Positions 46,562 through 55,715 of a DNA stretch of 64,000 bases are shown here, piece by piece (within the stretch, counting starts at the first letter, position 1; every line of letters begins with the position of its first letter). The notes under the pieces were generated by a model. It saw only the letters and a program-made list of their open reading frames with translations, did no database searches and was not told the origin of the DNA. Source of the stretch: Paucibacter sp. Y2R2-4 (GTDB lineage Bacteria; Pseudomonadota; Gammaproteobacteria; Burkholderiales; Burkholderiaceae_C); the NCBI RefSeq assembly GCF_025717535.1, contig NZ_JAJIRO010000002.1:900437-964436 (forward strand), written 5' to 3'. The position numbers and the translations under genes were made by a program.

Positions 46562-47692
46562 ATGGCATTCACCCCCTGGGAAAATCCGATGGGCACCGCC
46601 GGCTTCGAGTTCATTGAATTCGCAGCCCCCGATCCGGCCGAACTCGGCAAGCTATTCCTGACCATGGGCTTCACCGCCGTGGCCAAGCACCGCCACAAGA
46701 ACGTCACCCTGTACCGCCAGGGCGGCGTCAACTTCATCATCAATGCCGAGGTCGACTCTTTTGCCCAGCGCTTTGCGCGCCTGCATGGCCCGTCGATCTG
46801 CGCCATCGCCTTCCGCGTTCAAGACGCCGCCTTTGCCTACAAGCGCGCCTTGGAACTGGGCGCCTGGGGCTTTGACAACAAAGCCGGCCCGATGGAACTC
46901 AATATCCCGGCCATCAAGGGCATTGGCGACTCGCTGATTTACTTTGTGGACCGTTGGCAAGGCAAGAACGGCGCCGCCGCTGGCGACATCGGCAATATCA
47001 GCATTTACGACGTTGACTTCGTGCCGCTGCTGGACGCTGAGGGCAAGCCGGTGCCGGCCAACCCGGTCGGCCTGGGCCTGACCTATATCGACCACCTGAC
47101 GCATAACGTCTTCCGTGGACGCATGAAGGAATGGGCGGATTTCTATGAGCGCTTCTTCAACTTCCGCGAAGTGCGCTACTTCGACATCGAGGGCAAGCTG
47201 ACCGGTCTGAAGAGCAAGGCCATGACCAGCCCTTGCGGCAATATCCGCATCCCGATCAACGAGAGCAGCGACGACAAGAGCCAGATCGCCGAATACCTGG
47301 ACATCTACCACGGTGAAGGCATCCAGCACGTGGCCATGGGCACCGATGATGTCTACGGCACCGTCGAGCGCATGCGCGACTCAGGCGTTGAGTTCCAAGA
47401 CACCATCAACACCTATTTCGACCTGATCGACAAGCGCCTGCCCGGCCACGGCGAAAACGTTGAAGAGCTGCGCCGCCTGCGCATCTTGATCGACGGCGCC
47501 GCCCATCTGGACGCGCCTAACGAATTGCTGCTGCAGATCTTCACCAAGGAAGTGATCGGCCCGATCTTTTTTGAAATCATTCAGCGCAAGGGCAATGAAG
47601 GCTTTGGCGAAGGCAACTTCAAGGCCTTGTTCGAGAGCATTGAGCTGGACCAGATCCGCCGCGGCGTCTTGAAGGACGAAGCCAAGGCCTAA
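46562..47692 (+). CDS. hppD: 4-hydroxyphenylpyruvate dioxygenase
   Basis: The 376-residue non-heme iron enzyme converts 4-hydroxyphenylpyruvate to homogentisate in tyrosine catabolism. Two vicinal-oxygen-chelate domains are seen. The iron ligands are His178 in YIDHLTHNV, the His in GIQHVAMGTDD and the Glu in FFEIIQRKG, followed by the C-terminal FGEGNFKALFESIE. GGAG precedes the ATG. The length fits bacterial enzymes. Later pathway genes (homogentisate dioxygenase and others) are not in the window. Confidence 0.96.
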   Translation: MAFTPWENPMGTAGFEFIEFAAPDPAELGKLFLTMGFTAVAKHRHKNVTLYRQGGVNFIINAEVDSFAQRFARLHGPSICAIAFRVQDAAFAYKRALELGAWGFDNKAGPMELNIPAIKGIGDSLIYFVDRWQGKNGAAAGDIGNISIYDVDFVPLLDAEGKPVPANPVGLGLTYIDHLTHNVFRGRMKEWADFYERFFNFREVRYFDIEGKLTGLKSKAMTSPCGNIRIPINESSDDKSQIAEYLDIYHGEGIQHVAMGTDDVYGTVERMRDSGVEFQDTINTYFDLIDKRLPGHGENVEELRRLRILIDGAAHLDAPNELLLQIFTKEVIGPIFFEIIQRKGNEGFGEGNFKALFESIELDQIRRGVLKDEAKA

Positions 47693-47749
47693 TTGCTGTC
47701 TATGGCCCTGCACTGAAGGTCGCTGCTGCCGCCTTCAGTGGGCAACCCA

Positions 47750-47783
47750 AGCCCTGCGCGACGATGTCGCCCAGGGCTTTTTC
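47750..47783 (+). terminator. Rho-independent terminator of hppD
   Basis: AGCCCTGCGCGAC pairs with GTCGCCCAGGGCT (one mismatch) around a GAT loop, followed by TTTTT. It lies about 60 bp past the hppD stop codon. Confidence 0.85.
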
Positions 47784-47974
47784 CATGGTGATTCGGAATG
47801 GCGCCCTGGATGCGTATTCCGAACCCACAGCCACCTGCTCTCGTTGAACGTGGCTACCTATTCCGGTTCGCGATGGCCAGCCACAGCGGACTCAGTTAGC
47901 ACAGCTTGGGTAGGCCTCTAGGGGCAGCGATGTGCCCGGATCTGCTCTTCGTTTGGGCGGAGATCAGACCACTT

Positions 47975-48270
47975 GGGGGCTCTACGCCGCTCCTGTCCCC
48001 CGCCCCGGGCTTGCGCCCGGGTCTCCTCCTTTACCTCGCGTCGCAGAACCCCAAGCGCCCTGATCCAACACGGCCTTGCTCCCTCGACGATGACGCACAT
48101 CGGTGGAACTGCCGAGTGGCGTCGGGGGCGTGATTCCGCGAGGTAAAGGAGGAGCCGGCGCCTGCAAGGCGACGGCGGGGGACTGAGCTCGGACTCAAGG
48201 CGTCCTGTGGACGGCTTGAGCCTAGCGAAGGGCTGGGCCGTTGGCCCAGACAGGAGCGGAATTGCGCCCC
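47975..48270. repeat. Structured intergenic repeat, copy 2 (inverted relative to copy 1)
   Basis: The 755-bp gap between hppD and the CoA-transferase gene contains no gene. It holds a second copy of the element near 1.4 kb, on the other strand. The inner arms 48023-48040 and 48137-48154 are a perfect 18-bp inverted repeat; outer arms 47987-47997 and 48249-48259 are a perfect 11-bp pair. Hairpins lie in both halves (CCCGGGC/GCCCGGG near 48004-48021). The right half carries two extra hairpins (CTCAAG...CTTGAG and CTGGGCC-GTT-GGCCCAG) absent from copy 1. Confidence 0.75.
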
Positions 48271-48447
48271 CGACGGCGCTCGGCACCATGCACATCCACA
48301 AAGTTCCGCTCCAGACACTTTGGAGTCGCTCAAAACCGCCGAAACCTGATCGCCGGGACCAGCTTTTGGCTCGCGTAGCCACATCTGGATGGGAGGTCAG
48401 TTTGATGCGGAACAGGTGGCTCCATCGATCGGAATGGCGCCCTAGAC

Positions 48448-49743
48448 TCAAAGCAAATGCATGCGCCGGGCCTGAGCACGCAGGTCGGCGCGAAAGTCCG
48501 GGTGGGCAATTGCAATCAGCGCGGCGGCACGCTGCGCAGCGGACTGCCCGCGCAAGCGCGCCACGCCGAACTCAGTCACCACATAGTCCACATCATTCTT
48601 GCTCGTGCTGACATGCGTACCTGGGCTCAGCATGGGAACGATGCGTGAGAGCGCGTCGCTCTTGGCGGTGGACGGCAGCACGATGAAGGCCTTGCCGCCA
48701 CGAGAGCGGTTGGCAGCGCGCACAAAGTCGGCCTGCCCGCCGGTGCCGGAGTAAGGCACAGCCCCCAAGCTCTCGGAGCCGCATTGGCCCAACAGATCGA
48801 TCTGCAAGCTGGCGTTGATGGCCAACAGCTTATCGTTCAAGCCCGCCAAGCAGGGATCGTTGGTGTAGTCCACGGGGTGCATCTCCAGCGCAGGGTTGCG
48901 GTCCATAAAGCGATAGAGCTTGTTTGAGCCCAGCGCGAAAGTTGCCACCATCTTTCCCGGCAGATGGTTCTTGCGCTTGTTGGTCACAGCGCCGCACTCA
49001 ATCAGCGAAAGGATGCCATCGCCAATCATCTCGGTATGGATGCCCAGATCATGCTTGCGCGTCAACTGCATCACCACCGCGTCTGGGATGCCGCCATAGC
49101 CGATCTGCAGCGTCGAGCCATCCTCAATCAAATCGGCCACATATTTGCCAATCGCTTCTTGCACCGGGCCGATCTGCGGCAGTGCGACTTCAAACACCGG
49201 CTCGCTGCTCTCGGTCAGCGCCGCCACCTGCGAGATGTGCACATGGCAGTTGCCAAAAGCAAAGGGCACTTGCGGATTGACCTCCAGCACCACCGCGCGG
49301 GCTTTGGCGATGGCCGCCATGGTGTAGTCGGCGGCCAAGCTGAGGGCAAAGTAGCCCCGCTCGTCCATGGGCGATGCCATCGAGAACACCAAGTCCGCGG
49401 GAATCAGCGCCCGCTCGATCATGCTGGGCAATTCCGAGAAGCAGTTGGGGATGAAGTCGATCCAACCCGCCTGTCCACCGGCTCGACTGGCGCTGCCGTA
49501 AAAGAGCGCGATATGGCGCACATGGTCGACGGTTTCCGGATCGAAGTAATCGTATTTGCGCAGGGCCAGGATCTGCGCCACCTTGACGTCATGCAAGTCA
49601 CGCCGCCGTTTCGACAAGGCCGTCAACAGCGCCGGTGGCTCGCCAACACCGGTGGGCACGATGATGAAGTCGCCGTCGCGCACCAAGGCGACGGCGTCGC
49701 TGGCTGACATTTGCTTGCTGCGATAGGTTTCTTGGAATGACAT
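48448..49743 (-). CDS. Acetyl-CoA hydrolase/transferase family protein
   Basis: A 431-residue CoA-transferase family I-type enzyme with the two halves typical of acetate/4-hydroxybutyrate CoA-transferases and acetyl-CoA hydrolases. SASDAVALVRDGDFIIVPTG opens the first half. The second half contains LQIGYGGIPDAVV, TEMIGDGILSLIECGAV with the likely catalytic Glu, and VVTEFGVARLRGQSAAQRA. The acceptor cannot be decided from sequence. AAGGG precedes the ATG at 49743. It is divergent from a phasin gene, so a link with polyhydroxyalkanoate or short acyl-CoA metabolism is plausible. Confidence 0.9.
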   Translation of the reverse strand: MSFQETYRSKQMSASDAVALVRDGDFIIVPTGVGEPPALLTALSKRRRDLHDVKVAQILALRKYDYFDPETVDHVRHIALFYGSASRAGGQAGWIDFIPNCFSELPSMIERALIPADLVFSMASPMDERGYFALSLAADYTMAAIAKARAVVLEVNPQVPFAFGNCHVHISQVAALTESSEPVFEVALPQIGPVQEAIGKYVADLIEDGSTLQIGYGGIPDAVVMQLTRKHDLGIHTEMIGDGILSLIECGAVTNKRKNHLPGKMVATFALGSNKLYRFMDRNPALEMHPVDYTNDPCLAGLNDKLLAINASLQIDLLGQCGSESLGAVPYSGTGGQADFVRAANRSRGGKAFIVLPSTAKSDALSRIVPMLSPGTHVSTSKNDVDYVVTEFGVARLRGQSAAQRAAALIAIAHPDFRADLRAQARRMHLL

Positions 49744-49959
49744 GGCACCCTTGTTGGGACTTGGCTTGGACTGAGCCGCGCTAGAAATAACTCTGGCCCG
49801 AATGTGAATGGCGCTCTGTGCGATGGCTCGCATAGCGCTGAGACCTCCCCCGCCCCCAAATTCTTCTGTTCGCCGCCGCACAGACGATGCACCGTCCTGC
49901 CCCGAGGCTGAGGGCTCGCACTGAGCACGCGCCCCGCACACCGCAACAGGAGTTGATTC

Positions 49960-50436
49960 ATGAGCACCGAGAACCGCAATGAGCACGCCGCTGATGCCAA
50001 CAAGCTTTTCAGCGAATTGACCCAGGTCTTTGAGCAGTTCAAGCTGCCCGCCGTGAACACCAGCTTGTTCATCGACTCACGGCGCAAGGACGTGGAGTCC
50101 ATGGTCGCCGCGAACAAGATCACCTACGAAGCCCTACAAACGCTGGCGAAAACCCAGACCGAATTGCTGACCTTGGCCATGCAAGGTTTGCAATCCAGCG
50201 CCAAGGGTGTGTCGTCCAATGGCAGCTTGAGCGCGGGGGCAAACAAGCTCACCGAGGTCGCTCCCAAAGCTTGGCAACAGATGATGGCGGACATGACGCA
50301 GTTGGCCGAAAAGATGCACAAGGCGCAACTCGACGTGCTCAGCGGACTGAGCGAGCGCGCTAAAGAAAGCTTGAGCGAAATGCAAGCCCAAGGCTTGGCA
50401 CCGATGTCAGCGTCAGTGCCTATGCATGGCAAGTAA
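49960..50436 (+). CDS. Phasin family protein (PHA granule-associated)
   Basis: The 158-residue helical protein matches the Phasin_2/PhaP pattern: LFSELTQVFEQFKLPAVNTS, VAANKITYEALQTLAKTQTE, and a helical amphipathic tail. Phasins coat polyhydroxyalkanoate granules and control their number and size. CAGGAG precedes the ATG. It is divergent from the CoA-transferase gene. Two proteins together suggest carbon-storage metabolism, though no phaC/A/B gene is here. Confidence 0.88.
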   Translation: MSTENRNEHAADANKLFSELTQVFEQFKLPAVNTSLFIDSRRKDVESMVAANKITYEALQTLAKTQTELLTLAMQGLQSSAKGVSSNGSLSAGANKLTEVAPKAWQQMMADMTQLAEKMHKAQLDVLSGLSERAKESLSEMQAQGLAPMSASVPMHGK

Positions 50437-50661
50437 CCTGCGCCGCTCCGAGTACCACTAGCGCATATACAGGCCTCACGGTTCTTGCCTATGCGCAAGC
50501 CCTGGCCCCATGAGGACTTGGCGGGGGCTTGCTCTCATTTCGCATAAGCATGGTCACAATCGGCAGCAGAACCATCCAAAGATTTGCGTAAGCTCGGCAA
50601 GACTTGCGCATCGGGTCGAATTGACCCGGACCTGCTGAAGAATTTTGAGACCCCGCTAGAC

Positions 50662-52251
50662 ATGAATTTATCGACCCTGAGCGCCGGACTGCTGTCGCTA
50701 TGCCTTCTAGGTACGGCCAGCGAAGCTCATGCCCAAACTCTGCGCTGGGCCAGCGCGGGTGACCCGCTGACCCTGGATCCTTATGCCCAAAACGAAACTC
50801 TGACCAACACCATCAATGGTCAGGTCTACGAGTTTTTGGTGACCCGCGACAAACAGCTCAAGCTGGTGCCGCAACTGGCCACCGAATGGAAGCAAACAGG
50901 CCCGCAGAAGTGGCTGCTCAAGCTCAGGCCCGGCGTCAAGTTTCATGACGGCCGGCCTTTCACGGCCGATGATGTGGTCTTCTCGATCCAGCGCGCGCGC
51001 CAGCCCAGCTCGCAAATCGCCATGTACGCCAATGCGGTCGGCGAGCCACGCAAGCTCGATGACTTGAGCGTGGAATTCGTGCTGCCGCAGGTGAACCCGA
51101 TCTTCTTGCAACACCTCAGCACCATCTACATCATGAGCCGCGGCTGGGCCGAGGCCAACAAGGCCACCAAGACGCAGGACTTCGCCAACAAGGAAGAAAG
51201 CTACGCCGCCTTCCATACCAACGGCACCGGGCCTTTCATCTTGGTCAGCCGCGCACCGGACAGCAAGACCGTCTTCAAACGCAACCCCAAGTACTGGGGC
51301 ACGATTGAGGGCAATTTGCAAGAAGTGATCTACACGCCGATCAAGAGCGAAGCCACCCGCACCGCCGCCCTGGTCTCAGGCGAAGTGGACTTTGTGCTGG
51401 ACCCCGCGCCTCGCGATATTGGCCGACTGTCTCAAACAGCCGGCTTGAAGATCATCACCGGGCCCGAGAACCGCATCGTCTTCATCGGCCTGGACCAGGG
51501 TCGGGATGAACTGCTCTACGGCAATGTGAAGGGCAAGAACCCCTTCAAAGACCAGCGCGTGCGGCGCGCGCTCTACCAAGCCGTGGACATCGAATCGATC
51601 AAAACCCGGCTGATGGATGGTCAGTCGGCTCCCACCGGCGCCCTGGTGCCTTCGCCGCTGGGCAGTTTCAATGACCCAGCCTTAGAAGCTCGCCTGCCCT
51701 TTGACTTGGCCGCGGCCAAGAAGCTGCTCGCCGATGCAGGCTATGGCACCGGCTTTGAGTTCACGCTGGACTGCCCCAACAATCGTTACGTCAACGATGA
51801 GCGCATCTGCCAAGTCCTGGCCTCGCAATGGGCCAAGCTGGGGCTGAAGGTCAAGGTCAATGCTCAGCCCAAGGCACTGTTCTTCAACAAGGTCGAGAAG
51901 CTCGACACCTCGGCCTATCTGTTTGGTTGGGGAGGGGCCATCACCGACCCCGAGAGCATCTTCACCAGCCACTTCCGCAACCGTGGCGAAAAAGGCATCG
52001 GCGAGTACAACCGAGGCAATTTCAAAGATGAAGAACTTGACGCCTTGGTCGCCGCCTCCAGCCGGGAGCCCGATGAAGCCAAGCGTCAGCAGTTGATCAA
52101 GCAAGCGCTCAAACGCATGGCCGATCAGGTCCACTACATCCCCTTGCACCGCCAGTTCATTCCCTGGGCAGCGGCCAGCCATGTGTCTGTCGTTCACCGA
52201 CCCGACAACTGGCTGGAATGGCGCTGGATCACGGTCGCGCCCAAGCGCTGA
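50662..52251 (+). CDS. Extracellular solute-binding protein, family 5 (peptide/opine type)
   Basis: A 529-residue periplasmic protein with a signal peptide ending in SEAHAQ. TLRWASAGDPLTLDPYAQNE opens the mature part; RPGVKFHDGRPFTADDVVFS is the SBP_bac_5 signature and DQRVRRALYQAVDIESI is the second lobe marker. It would deliver peptides or similar compounds to an ABC permease, but no permease genes are adjacent, so it works with a remote transporter or alone. The chosen ATG begins the signal peptide; the frame continues 26 codons upstream. Confidence 0.92.
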   Translation: MNLSTLSAGLLSLCLLGTASEAHAQTLRWASAGDPLTLDPYAQNETLTNTINGQVYEFLVTRDKQLKLVPQLATEWKQTGPQKWLLKLRPGVKFHDGRPFTADDVVFSIQRARQPSSQIAMYANAVGEPRKLDDLSVEFVLPQVNPIFLQHLSTIYIMSRGWAEANKATKTQDFANKEESYAAFHTNGTGPFILVSRAPDSKTVFKRNPKYWGTIEGNLQEVIYTPIKSEATRTAALVSGEVDFVLDPAPRDIGRLSQTAGLKIITGPENRIVFIGLDQGRDELLYGNVKGKNPFKDQRVRRALYQAVDIESIKTRLMDGQSAPTGALVPSPLGSFNDPALEARLPFDLAAAKKLLADAGYGTGFEFTLDCPNNRYVNDERICQVLASQWAKLGLKVKVNAQPKALFFNKVEKLDTSAYLFGWGGAITDPESIFTSHFRNRGEKGIGEYNRGNFKDEELDALVAASSREPDEAKRQQLIKQALKRMADQVHYIPLHRQFIPWAAASHVSVVHRPDNWLEWRWITVAPKR

Positions 52252-52646
52252 GGCCCAATCTACTGAATTTGAGCCTGGGCACTCGCCAGCTATTCAATCA
52301 GCTAAAAAAGGGCAGCCTGTGCCGACGGTTTCTGTCAACCCATTGCTTGCACAGACTCCTTTGCGGACAAAGTCGTTCGCAGGGTTTCGCTGAAGGCTCG
52401 ACACAACGCCACAGGCAGATTCGAATGCCCGTTGCATGGCTGCCAGGCATTGGCAGCTGCCGCCTGGCCAGATCCGCGATGTCGTCGCGACCAGGACTCC
52501 GCCTGTCGTGACTAGCGCCGATTCCCGTTGAGTTCGTACCTTCTGGCGAGGCAAGTCATGCGGGTAGGGAGAGAATCACGCTCTGGACGGCCACTGGTCG
52601 GCAAGACAGCCCGTCCCTCTCTACAACTGATGCCCTCAGACCGCTC
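52252..52646. other. Gene-free stretch before truD
   Basis: I see no convincing gene, tRNA or long repeat in these 395 bp. Base composition is mixed and short frames have no ribosome binding site. No clear terminator follows the binding-protein gene, and truD has only a weak ribosome binding site, so its promoter is probably in this stretch. Confidence 0.4.
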
Positions 52647-53660
52647 ATGACCGACGCTCAATACACGACCTTGCCGCAGTGGCCCCACGCTTATCCAGCC
52701 AGTGGTGCCAGCGCCACCCTGAAGTTTCTCAACGAGGACTTCGTCGTGACCGAGCTGCCGCTGCAGTTGCCCTCCGGTGCGGGCGAACACATCTGGCTGG
52801 ACATCGAGAAGAACGGCGCCAACACCGCCTTCGTCGCCCAGCAGCTCGCCGCGGCCGCCGGCGTGCAGGAGTGGGACGTGGGCTATGCCGGCCTCAAGGA
52901 TCGCTACGCCATCACGCGTCAGTGGTTCAGCATCTATCTGCCCAAGGGAGAGACGCCCGACCTGACCCAGCTCCAGCACCCGGAATTCAAGGTCCTGAGT
53001 CAGAGCCGTCATGTGAAAAAGCTGCGCCCCGGTGATCTGCAGGGCAACCGATTTCGCATCGTGCTGCGTGAAGTCGCCGGCGACCGCGACTCCATCGAGG
53101 CCAATCTGAAGGCCGTTGCATCACAGGGCGTGCCCAATTACTTCGGCGCACAACGTTTCGGCTTTGAGGGCGGCAACGTCGAGCAAGGCCGAGCCATGCT
53201 GACGCGCGAGATCCGCGTGCGCAACCCGAAGAAGAAGGGCATCTACCTTTCGGCGGTGCGCTCTTTCGTCTTCAATGAAGTGCTGGCGCTGCGGATTCAG
53301 CAGGGACTCTGGGGCAAGACCCTAAGCGGTGACGTGATGGACGAAACGGGGTGCCCCACGGGACCGCTCTGGGGACGAGGCCGCGTGAACACCACCGAGC
53401 AGGCGCAGGCCCTAGAAAACGGGGTGGCTGAACGTCACGCCACCTTGTGCGATGGCATGGAACACGCCGGGCTGGATCAGGAGCGCCGCGCCTTGGTCGC
53501 GAGCCCGCAAGACATGTCGTGGGAATGGCCGCAGGCCAATCAACTGGTGCTCACATTCTCTTTGCCCGCCGGGAACTACGCCACCTCCGTTCTGAACGAA
53601 ATCCTCCACACCACAGAGCCTGATCGGCACACCGAGAACGAGTCTGCGGCTGTCGAATGA
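52647..53660 (+). CDS. truD: tRNA pseudouridine(13) synthase TruD
   Basis: The 337-residue enzyme isomerises U13 of tRNA-Glu. Its catalytic motif GYAGLKDRYAITRQ carries Asp85, preceded by FLNEDFVVTELPLQLPSGAG and followed by NRFRIVLR and the second conserved motif NYFGAQRFG. The TRUD insertion domain and C-terminal FSLPAGNYATSVLNEIL complete the protein. TruD is usually found next to ispF and surE in gammaproteobacteria; here it stands alone among accessory genes, which may mean separate acquisition. Confidence 0.94.
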   Translation: MTDAQYTTLPQWPHAYPASGASATLKFLNEDFVVTELPLQLPSGAGEHIWLDIEKNGANTAFVAQQLAAAAGVQEWDVGYAGLKDRYAITRQWFSIYLPKGETPDLTQLQHPEFKVLSQSRHVKKLRPGDLQGNRFRIVLREVAGDRDSIEANLKAVASQGVPNYFGAQRFGFEGGNVEQGRAMLTREIRVRNPKKKGIYLSAVRSFVFNEVLALRIQQGLWGKTLSGDVMDETGCPTGPLWGRGRVNTTEQAQALENGVAERHATLCDGMEHAGLDQERRALVASPQDMSWEWPQANQLVLTFSLPAGNYATSVLNEILHTTEPDRHTENESAAVE

Positions 53661-53760
53661 CGGTGCCGTTTCTTGGTGTGGTGTGTCAGCAGCCGGGGTA
53701 GCTGAGCGCGTGCTACCGCACGTGTGCCGACACTCGCTGAACAAGGGGGGCGCAGCGCGC

Positions 53761-55044
53761 CTAGTCCAAGAGCCGCGCCGCGATCAGCGCGGAGAAGGTG
53801 CGCACACCGACGCGGATGCTTTCCTCATCGACGGCAAAGTCCGGCGAGTGGTTCATCGCATTGATGCCCTTGCCGGCATTGCTGCCGCCTAGAAAGAAAT
53901 ACACACCGGGCACCTGCTGCTGGAAATAGGCAAAGTCGTCGTTGAAGAAGGGGGCCGCGCCATGGACGAGTTGGACCGCGTCCGCCCCATAAGCCTGCTC
54001 GATGGCCTGCACGGCCGAGCGCGTCAGCGTCGCGTCGTTGATCACTGTTGGGTTCTCCCGCGTGAAACTCACGCCGAGCAGCTGGGCTTCGTGCCCGCTG
54101 GATTGCACGGCCTGCGTCACGCGAGCAAGGATGCTGCCCAGCTTGGCGGCGTTCGTCTCGTACAGATCGGCCTCCAGGCTCACCGTGCCCGGCTTGGTGC
54201 GCGTGGCGCGCAGCTCCTCCATGATCAGGTAATCTTTGAACGTGGTGCGCACCGACATCACGCCGACCTCAGGGTCCACAAGGCGCTGGAGCTCCCTGGG
54301 ACTTGCGAGCGGTGGTTTGCGCGTCAGCGTGTCCAGCACGAGCTGGCCCAAGAGTTGAAGTTCGCCGTCGGCCAGGGTGTCGTTCAGTGTGATTCGAAGG
54401 CGCCGCTGGTAGGCGAACATTTCGCCGGCTCGCACAGCGATCTGGCCGACGGGCAGGCCCGTCACATGCAAGCCAAAGATCTCGTCCACGGGCAGCGATG
54501 TGAACAAGCCGCCGTCCAGCATCGCCTTGGCCCCCAAGAAGTTCTCCTCCTCGGGCTGGAAGATGAAAACAACGTTGCCGTGCAATTGGGCGCGCTGTCC
54601 GGCGAGGACCTCGGCAATTCCTAGCGCGATGGCGATATGGATGTCGTGTCCGCAGGCGTGATGAACGCCCGTCTTGCGCGACCGGAAGGGCACGGGGTCA
54701 AGGAAATAGCCCTTCAGCGCATCGAGGTCTGAGCGCCAAGCCACGGTCTTGCCGGGCTTCCCTCCGCGCAAGATAGCGACCACGCTGTGCCCGTAAGGGC
54801 CCTTGCGGACATCCAGGCCCAGCTTGCGCAGGCGTTCGGTCACCACGGCTGCGGTGCGTACCTCCTGCCCTGAAGGCTCGGGGTTCGCATGCAGATCTCG
54901 CCGCAATGCCACGAGCCGCTCCAGGGTGCGATCCGTCTGCCTTGTGATGGCATCCGCAGTGACGGTTTTGCCGGGACTGGCGGCCTGGCTGCCCGCACAA
55001 ACCTGGGCGATGGTGATCGAGAGAAGCGCAGCGAGTCGATTCAT
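53761..55044 (-). CDS. Secreted M20-family amidohydrolase/peptidase
   Basis: A 427-residue exported metallohydrolase. A signal peptide (MNRLAALLSITIAQVCAGS) precedes the M20 domain: LVALRRDLHANPEPSGQEVR, AWRSDLDALKG, the zinc site HHACGHDIH, FIFQPEEE and MNHSPDFAVDEESI at the end. The lid domain lies in between (NDTLADGELQLLGQLVLDTL). It resembles hippurate/IAA-amino-acid-hydrolase-type M20D enzymes, which cut N-acyl amino acids. An open frame extends 16 codons upstream, but MNRLAALL gives the signal peptide. It converges with truD. Confidence 0.92.
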   Translation of the reverse strand: MNRLAALLSITIAQVCAGSQAASPGKTVTADAITRQTDRTLERLVALRRDLHANPEPSGQEVRTAAVVTERLRKLGLDVRKGPYGHSVVAILRGGKPGKTVAWRSDLDALKGYFLDPVPFRSRKTGVHHACGHDIHIAIALGIAEVLAGQRAQLHGNVVFIFQPEEENFLGAKAMLDGGLFTSLPVDEIFGLHVTGLPVGQIAVRAGEMFAYQRRLRITLNDTLADGELQLLGQLVLDTLTRKPPLASPRELQRLVDPEVGVMSVRTTFKDYLIMEELRATRTKPGTVSLEADLYETNAAKLGSILARVTQAVQSSGHEAQLLGVSFTRENPTVINDATLTRSAVQAIEQAYGADAVQLVHGAAPFFNDDFAYFQQQVPGVYFFLGGSNAGKGINAMNHSPDFAVDEESIRVGVRTFSALIAARLLD

Positions 55045-55341
55045 GGGTTCTTTCGGGCAACTCGCCGCAGAATGGATCCCGCGATAGAGCAATGCAGGGG
55101 TAGGCAGCCATGCTAACCCACCAGCACTACGTCATCACTGCCTCGGGATCTGCTCGTCTTTGAGGCCTGCGCTGGGCCCTACGAGAACCCTGACAGCGGA
55201 ATTGATGCGGCTCTGCCATATTGATGCCGACACTGAACAGGGTCACTTTGAAGCCAGAGCAACGCAGTTGTGAGCCGGCGGTAAAACGCGGCACCGATCC
55301 ACAGGTTCATTCCCCATCACAGCGCAAGAACCGCAAATCTG

Positions 55342-55385
55342 TAGACAAGGCCAAACGAAACCATATACTGTACAAACATACAGCA
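55342..55385 (+). promoter_or_regulatory. Promoter with LexA (SOS) box
   Basis: A -35 TAGACA (55342-55347), a 16-bp spacer and a -10 TATACT (55364-55369) form a good sigma-70 promoter. CTGTACAAACATACAG at 55368-55383 matches the LexA consensus CTGT-N8-ACAG exactly and overlaps the -10 and start region; the flanking TA on the left also agrees. The next start codon is 20 bp downstream. SOS control is inferred from this match. Confidence 0.72.
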
Positions 55386-55403
55386 CTATTGGAGTCAGCG
55401 CTC

Positions 55404-55667
55404 ATGAAGTTGAACCTTGGCGATCCCGCCAGCATCGTCGCTTGGTGGAAGATCCTGCCCGAACGGCATGGACCTCAACTCGAAGCCTTCGAGCGCCTGC
55501 GGCCTCAGTTTGCGCCGCCAATCCGAGCGGCCTGGCGAATCATCAAAGCGGACCCCAAACTGCGACCCGCGTTTGAACAAAGCAGAGCGCTTGCGACCGA
55601 GGTGTTGGTGACTGCCCCCTATCGTCACTACAAAGACGACCCAGCCGATGCGCTGCTTGCCGCTTGA
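55404..55667 (+). CDS. Small, probably SOS-controlled protein of unknown function
   Basis: An 87-residue protein (MKLNLGDPASIVAWWKILPE, RHGPQLEAFERLRPQFAP, DPKLRPAFEQSRALATEVL), helical and slightly basic, with no membrane segment or known motif. The reading frame is open far upstream, but the ATG at 55404 sits 20 bp after a LexA-box promoter with TTGGAG in front of it, so I take this as the start. It may belong to the DNA-damage response. Sequence alone gives no biochemical role. Confidence 0.7.
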   Translation: MKLNLGDPASIVAWWKILPERHGPQLEAFERLRPQFAPPIRAAWRIIKADPKLRPAFEQSRALATEVLVTAPYRHYKDDPADALLAA

Positions 55668-55715
55668 ACAAAGGAAGCTTCTTGAGGCCTGAGGTCGTCA
55701 GTGGAAGGACTTGCG

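Noticed and set aside
47906..48611. Frames within the hppD to CoA-transferase gap
   Set aside because: All are explained by the inverted repeat element and none has a plausible start.
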